From positions 12,549,867 to 12,613,866 of the forward strand of contig CM030842.1 in assembly GCA_018105865.1 (NCBI GenBank): a stretch of DNA of 64,000 nt, written 5' to 3'. Shown here in pieces: positions 45,809 through 57,200 of the stretch. The position numbers and the translations under genes are program-made. The DNA comes from Metaphire vulgaris. Taxonomy: Eukaryota; Annelida; Clitellata; Crassiclitellata; Megascolecidae. Positions within the stretch are counted from its first letter, which is position 1, and every line of letters begins with the position of its first letter. Under the pieces are notes generated by a model, which ran no database searches, was not told the DNA's origin, and worked only from the letters and a program-made list of their open reading frames with translations.

Positions 45809-48800
45809 TACCATTATCATCATCATCATCATCGTCGTCATCATCATCATCACCACCATCATCATTATCGTCATCATCATCACTATTATTGGCTCCCGTA
45901 TTAACTCGAACCCATGGTAGGCGCCAGTCACCCGCAAAGTCTTGGAATGCGGGGAGGAGGCTACGGTCACAGGGACCTATCTTAAGGATGACCTTTTATT
46001 GCATTTACTGCTACATCCATCCCCCACATATTCCGTTTTAGAGGCCCTGAAATTTATTCTGCTTGGGGCGGGGGGGGAAGGGCACGGCACAGTTTGGCCC
46101 CGGTCCTGCTCAGTCATCGACTGGTTTCATCACTAATTAATGCATCCCATTATTCCAGAACAAGACCATTCAAAGAATCCAGATGTAAAGAGAGGGGAAA
46201 AGAAATGGCAGACAGAACCGATAATTAACCCCTTTACCGTGTATTTAACTGCAACTCAATGCAAAGTGAACGGATATATTCGGGGTTCCCGGTAAAGGGG
46301 TTAACAGACGTTTGAATTAAATCAAAGATCTCGTTAAAATGACTCTTTATCTTAGAAAGAATATCTGAATATGATCTTTGCTTGCTTACCACTTCCCGAT
46401 GTTTCGCAGCTGTGACACAGATCAGAATTTCCAAAACAATAGTAGAAAAGATAAGCAATGAGTACTGCAAACACGTAACACATCAAGGCGTCATTACAAT
46501 ATTCATCCTCACATAAACAGTATTTTCATTGAATCTTCAGTCGAAAGTAATTAGGCTAGTCGCTAGCTGATGTGAAAGCCAGCATTATACAGCCGGTATA
46601 ATTGTAAATCTATAAAATTATCAAATAATAATTGCATTACTTGGGGTGGGGTGGGGTGGGGAAGTGTCGTGACATCCCCAGATGTGTTTAGGACTCCATC
46701 CCAGTCGCATACATGTTGAGTAATATTAGAATCAGACGGTGAACTGCTGTGAATATCTTACTGACAGTAACTATGATTTACTATTGAATGACCAAAATCT
46801 GTACGCCTAATATGCACTGTAGCTATACGCATATTGACTCTTTTGCCAACTACAGTGTACCTTATCGCCCCCCCCCCGCCCACCCCAAAAATTTTCATCG
46901 GTTTCGCGTAATACCAAAACCGATACCAACCCATACATCCCCTAACACCCCCTCTCCAACACCCACAATTTGAGACCGACATCCCCCAACACCCTTTAAA
47001 TCTGAGCCTGTGATGACCTTATTTTGCTTCTCAGGCTTTTCGGCAAGAATGGACCCCCAAAATATACCAACACCCCGCCCCATATTATTTATCATCCTAG
47101 AAATAACCCTGGTTCGATCCCCCCTCGGGGTCCGTCCTGGCTACGCCGATGGTCTCTACAAAGAGACTCTAGGGTAGGATTTTATGAATGAAAACGGAAT
47201 TTTAGAAGAGATAATTCATAGAATTAGAAGATACGATTAGCTTTCAAAATTAATGCCGGTCTTGGACACTATAAGAACAGCTGACAGCCATGCTAAGATT
47301 CTTTGGACCGCAAGAGATCGCAAATTTTGTTGAAATATGTCGGATAGCTTTTGCGTTCGTCCTAGCGTCAGTCCTGCAAACAGCTTCGTCTAGAGTGCTG
47401 GCCAGCAATAAAAAGGATCTTCGCCGTCCTTTGAAGACAAAATTCGACACCGCAGAGTTCTTTGTTTCTTAGCGATGCACTATTTCTGATTGCCACCTGC
47501 TGTACACAGGCAAGCGCACATGCACACACACGCGCAGGCGAGCATACACACACAGAGACAGAGAGAAAGACATATAAATGTGTATAGATCAGTGGCGTAG
47601 CCAGGATTTTCGGAAGGGGGGGTTGGTTTCGATCGTGACCAAACTTTGCAAAAATTTTCTTATTTTTCTTTTTTAGGAACTGACAAGCAAAAAAGGTCGT
47701 CACCTTCGTATTCTTTCTAGTTTTTTATATTTTCTATAGCACTTAGAATTTTTCGATCGGCAGCCAGCAAAGGGGGTTTTGACCCCAAACTCGTGTCCAC
47801 AAATGAAAAATGCATGGAAAAGCATGTAAAAAAATTTAAAATTTTCCGTCGGCAGCCAAGGGGGGTTTTAACCCCCAAGAGATGGAAAGAGAAACAGACA
47901 GAAACAGACAGACAGACAGAGACAGACAGGGAGAAATAGAGAGACAGAGAAATAAAGAAATACAGAGAGAGACATAGAGACAGAGACAGATGCAGAGATA
48001 CGCATACTAACAGAAAACCATGCGCTGGTATTTTCTAGCAAAGCTCTCGTGTCAAAATCAGTTAATCTATGAGCCCCTAATTTTGGTCATAAAATCAACG
48101 TTCTGTTAATTTTTTTGACACCGCGTCTTGCCATCTAGCGGAATCATCTTACACTTGCTAATCTAAAATCAAATTTAATACTAGCGCTTATCAGTGGCGT
48201 AGCCAAGGGAGGGGGATTTGGGGGTTAAAACTCCCTTGGCTGCCGAGAAAAGAATTTTTCGAATGAGTTTATATGCATTTTTATTTTAGGACGCGAGTTT
48301 GGGGGTCAAATCCCATTGGTCGTGACGCCATTTTTGCTTGTCGGGAAAAATATTTGGCTAGGAGATGACGTTTTTTGCTTGTCAAGAATTTCAAGAATTT
48401 TTTTAAGTTGGTCACTGTCAAAACCAAAAACCAAAACCCCATTCCGAGAGTCCTGGCTACGCCACTGACGCTTATTAAACAAATAATTGAGAATGCTTTG
48501 CTGCCCTCAATAAAGTGTTATTCTCAAAATAAAGGAGTTGAGTACTGAAACATTTTGAATGATCATTGCATGCGTTCTTAGCGTTTGATTTATCTGATTT
48601 TGTGATTTATATCGCGTTCATAAAGACACCTTTATTAGACGTAAGGCGAGACTTATACATTGGTGAACCAATATTATTATATTAGAAATATTAGTCATAT
48701 GCGCAGAAAATTTTTTAACGGCACCGAATATGTATGCAGTCAATCGACGCTTTTTACGAAGCAAAATGAGAACACCGAAGTGTTTTGCTAAAATCTATTA

Positions 48801-50368
48801 AGAAAATCATCCTGAAAAAATAGAAGAAAATATTGAGGGGTCAATTTAGAACCGCATATTTTTGAAACAAGAAAGTCTTGACCATCTGTTGACATCTTGC
48901 AAATAAAACGACAAATGTGGTTGATTTTCTTCTGAGTGCCGGATTGGTGAAAGGCCTAAGATATGTTAAATTCTTCACGACTTCTGAGAAAATAGCTTGC
49001 GTCTGAAACCAAGAACTCTTGTCTCCAAACAGAGCCCTGGTGTGTCAATTAAGACATGGTACATTAATTGTATGAAGTTCTGCCTACTTGGCGTTGCACG
49101 ACCGGTACCCATTAGCAGGCCTGAGGAGAGGGGGAGGGTGCAGCCGGTACATTGTACCAGGACCCATGGAGTTTTCAGGGGCCCAGATCCGGTGACGATA
49201 AGGGTTTTTTCTGTTGCTTGTCAATAGGGTGTTTTTTGAGAATTTACAGTGATTTTTTGGTTGTCAGGTTTTTCGGAGACTTGACAAATTTTTCTTAAGG
49301 CCCCGCAATTTTTTTTTGTTCCGGGGCCCGGAATTTCTCTCGGCGGCCCTGCCCATTAGACCACTAAAGCGGGGTTCGTACTTGCAATGGATGGGCGACT
49401 GACCCGGGTTCGAGCAGTGGTGCCGGCGGCCAATCAAACTTTACTAATATTTAATTCGTAAGTCTTTCAATTGCCTTTTTGTTTTGCTTGCTGCCTGTTG
49501 AACGAAATTTCTAGGCTCTGCTATATGAATTTCTCTCGCAGAGGAACATTTTGATATCTTGCTATATAGATAAATTTATATATAGCGCGGGGGGGGCGTC
49601 TACATGAAAAATTCAAAATGGTGCACTTGTCCCCAAACCCACCCCGAAAAGCAATAAAGTTATAGCCTAGCTGCACAAGTGAATAATTTACCTAGCGTTG
49701 TCAGATCTGAATGCGGAATTAGATTACGCTGTGACCCAGCGATGGCAATGGGTCGACGGGTCACGGAGCATCAATATTTGACGGGTCAAATGGTCATTGA
49801 CCCACGATCCACGACCTATCATATTTTCTAAGACTGTGGGCATAGTCGGAAAGCGTATGAAATGTTGAGCTAACGTTAATAGATAAACGCAGTCATTGAT
49901 TAATTATATCATATTCTCTGGCAATGACAATTATTTTTGATTAATCGTCGTGCTAATGAAATTTTTGATCGACTTCTTCTGTGGCATTTTATTGCCGGGT
50001 AGTTGTGTGTGCTTTAATATGTTCAATCGATGCCTAGTCCTATAGCTATTTCAAGAAAAATTTAAGCGCATGAGAGAAAGCAGCTACTACTTTACTACTT
50101 TCCAAAGCGCTATATAAATTTACGAGACTGTACTTACTTACTTACTTACTTGCTCTCAACATTAGTTTGGCATGTTTTAACTGTTTTGAAAAGATATCAA
50201 AGATATTAGTTGCCAAATGACCTGTGCTTCATGGGCCTGATGGGTCAAGGGGAGAGGTTCAATGGGTCACGTGGGTCGTGGGTCGCTACTGGCGACCCGT
50301 TCTGGCAGAACGGTTCTACCATCTCTGTTGCGATCCCCTCCATACAGTGAACCAACTGGGCCTGCCCC

Positions 50369-50450
<82 letters not shown>

Positions 50451-50937
50451 TAAGCAGTGTTTTATACAGGCCTGTTATGGGGGAGATCCCCCAAAGCCTC
50501 AACATCCCCCAAAAAAAAAATCACAGCACTTACACAAATTTTGCATTGAACTGTGTGTGTCTTCCCCTCCACCCAAGTCAATTCCCCCACAAAGGCTTCA
50601 ATTCCTCTCCCTCCCAAGGCCTGGAGTCTGGATAAAACACTGATCATTACTGTATAGGTCATGATGATAGCGTGGAGTCTTACAAAGCACAGGAAGCAGA
50701 CGCTTTCTGCGCATGCGCCGCAGCAGCCCATGAAACTGGTTCCGGCGACGAACAGACCGACGGCGACGAGGACGAAGGGAACGCGATCGAAGACCAGGAA
50801 CGACGGATCCATCGACGGATTCTCCTTCAACAGATGAGACACGAAGAAAGCGTCGCGGTTGATGTGCGTCCAGATCCCGAAAACGACCAAAGCCCACCCG
50901 CAAACCTATCATCACCACCACCACCGTCACACGCGTC

Positions 50938-50986
<49 letters not shown>

Positions 50987-50996
50987 TATAATAATA

Positions 50997-51051
<55 letters not shown>

Positions 51052-51073
51052 TAATAATAATAATAATAATAAC

Positions 51074-51114
<41 letters not shown>

Positions 51115-51221
51115 TTTCCATGTTAGTACCTATTGTAACTTATGTCGGGTATTTACACGACTGATCTCAACCAGAATAAGAGAGCCAATAAGATATAAGA
51201 TATAAAATCTGTTAATAGGCC

Positions 51222-51258
<37 letters not shown>

Positions 51259-53240
51259 GATAATAATAATAATAATAATAATGCTAACAATTTTAACGTG
51301 ATTTAAAGTCTTTTATGAAATGCCAATGTGAAACAAAACAGTGGGTTTCACAATACAATTATTACACTTAGCCTTCTAAGTCCTCTTAGCCTCCTAATAT
51401 CGGTTCGTGCATAATCAAAAGTTTAGGCTCCTCGTCAATTTGATCTTTCTGTTCTGATCTTAGAAGCTGATCAAAATGGTCGGCAAGGCCAGAACGTGTT
51501 ACCTTCAAATCGGCCACCGTAACCAATTCGATTTCTATTGAGTGTTTTACAACGGCAGGTCGTCAAGTACATCGACAGGTAAGTTACTAATGAAAATATT
51601 CTGACAGTGGGCATTGTAAGTTTTAAAAAGGTAAGTAAAAAACTAAATTTGTATAATATATATTTAGATGGATTGGCGCAGTGTACCAGCTTATTCACGA
51701 GCGCTCAATCTGGGCAAAATCCATAGTCCGTAATCCGTAGTCCGTGATGTCACTGTATCTCAATTGAATTGCAAGATAATTATTAATAATTGCACAATGA
51801 TAAGATAATTATTAGTATAATGATAGACTGTGGTGGTGGTTCTAGGATCTCTTGGTCGAGGGGATGAAATGAATTCATAGAAAGTTGGTGGGGGGATGAA
51901 AAGAGAAGGGAAAAAATCAATAAACTTTGCCGAAAAAGCCTGACGAAAGGGAATGTTTTTCCTAATTTAACTACACTTTTACCGAAAAATAGGTTGACAA
52001 GCTACAAAAAGGTCATCCGCAGTTTTTTCCGTAGGTTTACTAGACTTTTACCACAAAAATAGGTTTCAAACGCGAAAAAGTCCGGAAGTCCGGTGGGGGA
52101 ATGCGTCCCCACTCATCCCCCACGTGTAACCGCCACTGATGATAGACCCCTAAGATAATAATCGTACAATGATACGATAAATGCACAGAAAGGTAATCGC
52201 ATGATGCGACTTGTAAAACCAATGACGCATTCATCTGAGTTGCTTCCAATATTTCTCATACATCTCAGTTACTATGACAACTGATTGATTCGGTCTACAG
52301 CTAGCACTTCCAGGTACACCGCAGGTTTAAAACACACCTGACAGAACGGCCGCAGTCGGTCGTTGCTGCCGTTGTGTCAGGTATAATTCGTGAATTTTCT
52401 TCGCACCGCCAAGAAATGTGACAAAACCTACGACCAATTAAATCGATCGACAAACTTCTAGACATGTTCATTATTCAGCGTTGATGAAAAACAGATAGAC
52501 AAAGGACATAATATACTACTTTAGTAAAGCACTAGACGTCATCAATAAGAAGATAATATAACTGAAGCGTGTGGAATTGTATTGGTTGCAATTTTGTCGA
52601 TCAAGTCTACAAACGAAGGTCACCTCGCCATCCAGCCTATAATATTATGTGTTATTGTTTATTGTTGATATCATAAACAAATTGTTAAAAAGTCAAAAGT
52701 TACTGTCCCTCAGGCGGAAACATTGATAACATAGTAGAAACGAAGGGGGAAAGGTGGGACGTAGGTATGCGTGTGTGTGCGTGTGCGTGCGTGCGTGCGT
52801 GTGTGTGTGTGTGTGTGTGTGTGATTGGTTGGTTGGTTCCACTATCAAAGTCAAAATTCACTATTTCTTTCTTTTTTCATTGCAATGAAAATGACACTGG
52901 CCATGATTAGGATAAACCATCGGATTCTTCCAGAGAAAGTGCAGTTGATCTGTATTTACACTTTCCAGTCAGCGTCTTTCTCGATAATTCATTGTCTATT
53001 TAATCGCTTTTTACAGCTCCATCGTCTTCCTCCTCCTCCTCCTCCTCCTTCTTCTTCTTCCCTTTGGTTATTCCTTCGCATATCTTTTGTTTCGGTCATG
53101 CATTTTTCGGCTGAAACCTTCTTTTTCTCTCTCTGTCTCTGTTTCTCTGTCTGTCTGTCTGTCTGTCAGTCAGTCAGTCAGTCAATCAGTCAGTCTGTCA
53201 GTCAGTCAGTCAGTCTGTCTGTCTGTCTGTCAGTCAGTCA

Positions 53241-53272
<32 letters not shown>

Positions 53273-54189
53273 GTCTCCCTTCTGGTTTCGCACGAGCAAT
53301 TCGATCGTGCACGCGAACGACAGAGACCGAGCAATTGAAGGCGCGTGATCCGACGACGCTCTTACGTACGATTAGTAGATGCGAGAGAGCGATAATAGAG
53401 GAGAACGAACCTTCGCGCAATCACAGTTCCGCGCGTTCGTTCCCTCTTCCTCCTCCTCCTCCTTCTCCTCCTTCTCCTCGTCCTCCTCCTCCTCCTACTC
53501 CGTACTAATGGCGACGGACTGGGTCCCCAGTGGGATATCGGAGGATCCAGTCGTCTCCGTCCAAGAGCCCGGACGATTCACGCGTGGCTCCGTCGTTTGG
53601 CGGAACCGAAATTAGATCACTCCTCACTCTACCCACTCTCCACCCCACCCCACCCCACCCCAACCCACCACACCCCGTCTGACTCACGCAACGACGCTTA
53701 TACGTCACCGGAAGAGTTAAAACGAACAGCATTGAGTCACTAATGTCCACCACATTTCTCTATAATGCATTATATTCAGTATAAGCTTATAGAATATTAT
53801 AACACCGTATACAGTGTACATGTCATATATATATATATATGCTAAGATATAATTATAAATATAATTATATGTATCTATAAGAATCTGGCCGTTCCGCTTT
53901 CTTGTGGACATTTACTTGCATATATGTAAACTTCACAGGCGATCATACTTACTATCTTGTATCCGTAAAACTTTACCAGCGGATATTTAGACAAGGTCGT
54001 TATCAAAGAGTAAAACGACGCCAACGAAACTGATGAAACTCTTTGATTAGGATGAATTTTGATCATCGAATATGTAATCCCTCCACCAAAATACTTTCCA
54101 CTGATTTGAAATTCTAAAATATCGCTTAAGATAGACCTAATGCTTAGCTGTTAAAGGGTAAAGAGATTGCTTCTCCTGTTATTTGATCT

Positions 54190-54233
<44 letters not shown>

Positions 54234-57200
54234 GTGGATGGTGCCATATAGCTGCCTTAGGCTCACTCACTCGAACGACGCATTCAACAAGTAAAAGGTG
54301 ATTATCAAATTTCCAGTTATTTAGAAAGCAGCCTCCATAGTTAGGAGTTAGAACTTCAACTGTTAGAACAGGCTAACCATTTAATCCACAAATTATCTTT
54401 CCGTGTGTGGTTTTTGGCATTCGTTCTTGCGCCGAGAACGAGATATTTTTTCAGTAATTGATTTCTAAATAAACGGTTTTCGATGAAAGATCGCTTCGGC
54501 GATTACTGCGTGGGGAGGGGAAACGTGCTGACTGATCCTATGCGTCGGAAATTATCTTGGCACGAACGAAATATTGTCACGCACGACTCGAATTAGCAGC
54601 ACATTCGAGACGAAACAGGTCTAATCGAAATCAGTATTTCGTGCCAAGTTTAGACGAATCTGGGCGACATTATTATTCCCCGCGGGGAAAAAGAGAACGA
54701 ACAGAACAGGAGAACCTGTTAAGTAGAAAGGATTCCGTTGTCGGAGGAGAAGAACAGCAATGGCGGAAACGTCATATCGCTGTCACAAGATGGCGCTTTC
54801 GAGAAATAGCAGAACTCATTAAAACCAGGTTCCATCAATACATTCGCCAAATGACATATCAATTATCAAGCTATATTTGTACTTAATGAGGCGCTATATA
54901 AATACCCTGCTGCGCAGAGGCGGATCTAGGGTGTTTGGCGCCCGGGGGCAAAGTGTACTTTTGGCGCCCCTAACATTGCTGACGGGCAAAAAAAGGTCGT
55001 CACACGTGTTTCTTCTTCTTCTTTTTGTGTATTTCACTTACCCAAATACCCGACTGTGGCGGCCCCTCACCCCGGCGCCCGGGGCATATGTCCCCCCTGC
55101 CCCCTCGGTCCGCCTCTGCTGCTGCGTTACATTAATTTTACTTGTACTGGTCAATTTACGAATGATTTAACGTTCACGAGAGATTCAACAACAACAAATT
55201 AATCCTGCCTCCGAAATGAAAAGAAAAATTTGATTATCGTACAAACAGAAGACCGAAGACCAAAAGCTGTTAGTCAAATTTGAAGAAGAAAAACCAGCTT
55301 GGCCTGGCAACTCTCACCTCCAAGTAATGACAGTCCAATGGAGGAGTTCCAACGAACGCAACACTTTCAAAATTCAAATCAAGACTCAAAACTCATCTCG
55401 TTCATATAGCATTACTTCCACAGCCCAGAGGGTGGAAGATGGCAGAGTGGGTTACGTGCTGGAGCGTCAGGCTGACGGAGCGAGTTCAAGCCCCTTTAGT
55501 GTCCCTAGTGGCTTTCACACAGCCAGTAATGCCTTCTAAGCCACTTTAAATCATGCTAATTTTTTATCTAGCTGTCTCCCATTGGATTTACCTGGTCTCT
55601 TTTAGTTAAAATTTCGAGTACCATCGATTGATGCCTAAAGGTGCTAGAAATGGTGCTAAGAAAGCGCATAATTTAAAAAAGGAGTTGGCCGCGCAAAACT
55701 GTCGACATCCAACCTGTACGGGGGTGTTGAGCCCACCCTTTGCAAACCAAACATTGCTGTAAGTGGTGGTTCTATTATGGAGATATTTAGAAAGATTTCT
55801 ATTAAATTTCACTGGGACTGTTCAATGACGTTTTTTCGATGATGTCCGAAGCAATGACTTGACAGTTATTCTTGTAAATAAAAGACGCATTTTTAAATAG
55901 ACTCATTCCATAACGACGTGCCATGCAGTGCAAAGAGCTGACGACTGATGGTTGTCGACACGCAACCCCCTGAAAATGAAATTTTGTCGAAAATGCCAAA
56001 CGCCATCTAGTCGATTGTTCACAGACCAGTCTGCAACGAATTTTCTAAATATCGAATTCTGTCCATCTCGACTCATTTGAAGCGACGCAAAATAAGCACT
56101 TTCCATTATTTACCAGTAGCGTAATCAGCCAAATATTACGGTTGCTTTACGAAATTGCCAACACTAATGGCTTGCTATTAATACTAACACTCGAAATGGG
56201 GTATGACAGGTAGGGTAGATGCAGGGTGAGATTTGTGACCTGGATCAGTGGGGGGATATGTCGAGCTTGGGGGATGTTCTCCCACCCCCTACAAATCGCG
56301 CCCTGGGCAGATGCCCTGGGCGCCACTTGAAGGGGACGCCAAAATGTCTGCTATCCTGCCAGTGGCGTAGCGAAGGGGCGCCACTGTATCCTGCTTTACT
56401 CAGCGTAGAAAGAGAAGAGTTTGAGCAAACTGACTTTTACCCAATGGCGGCTCCACATGGGGGTCCAGGAAGCCCGTGCCTCCTATTGAATGCCTGCCCC
56501 CAGTGGCCCCCTGTTGGGACCCTATACTTACTACTACATACCTATCAACAAATGGTTGGCATCATGCTTAGAAGTTGCCACTCCAACGACCCCTCCACTA
56601 GTCAAATCCTGGAGCCGCCACTGCTTTTAGCGCATAATTATATACCAGTTCGCATCAGTAACATCAAGAAAGTACATTCGTAGTTTTATACATGCATCAA
56701 TAAAATGTCATGATTTGTTGATTAAAGCTTTGTCAACATGCTTATTTAATTGTCTGATCCCCCCTGCCATGGGCGCCAAATGCCCTATAGACACGCCCCC
56801 GTTCTCAGTCATTTTGTTATTAGAAGATGTAGCCTATATTCTCATTTAGCCTGAAGATTGTCATATGCATTAGATGATAAATCTTATTGCTTAAGTAATC
56901 GTGAACAGGTGGTGACCATACCGCCGAGATAAGAGAGAGAGAGAGACAAGGTCCCTTATAACCCTGGCGGACCGATGATGGATGGTAACAATTTATCGGA
57001 ACTTAACTTTTGAACGATTTAGAAAAGCTTAGGATCGATCAAAGAAATTGTCTTCTCGCTGCTTATCAGCTCTAAAAGAAAACGAGAAAAAGCAACCCAT
57101 ATATTTACTATCCGGATCCCGCTTAGATCTCGACTGGTCAGCCGGGGTATCGTTCCGGGTTAAAGCAGAATCCGAAGCTTCCCACCCCCACCCAAAGGTA

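Larger units (their letters stand above)
56285..56808. mobile_element. MITE-like repeat carrying two nested MITEs
   Basis: Its outer parts match 25159-25452 (GATGCCCTGGGCGCC, GTTCGCATCAGTAAC, CATGATTTGTTGATTAAAGC). The nested elements are at 56360-56386 and 56442-56623. Confidence 0.7.

Noticed and set aside
51464..51578. Exon-like stretch between a TAG acceptor and an AG|GTAAGT donor, plus strand
   Set aside because: All three frames contain stops, so it cannot be an internal coding exon.
54557..54886. 109-codon plus-strand frame
   Set aside because: It spans an imperfect inverted repeat (CTTGGCACGAA near 54559 against TTCGTGCCAAG near 54640) and has no domain; it is probably repeat sequence.
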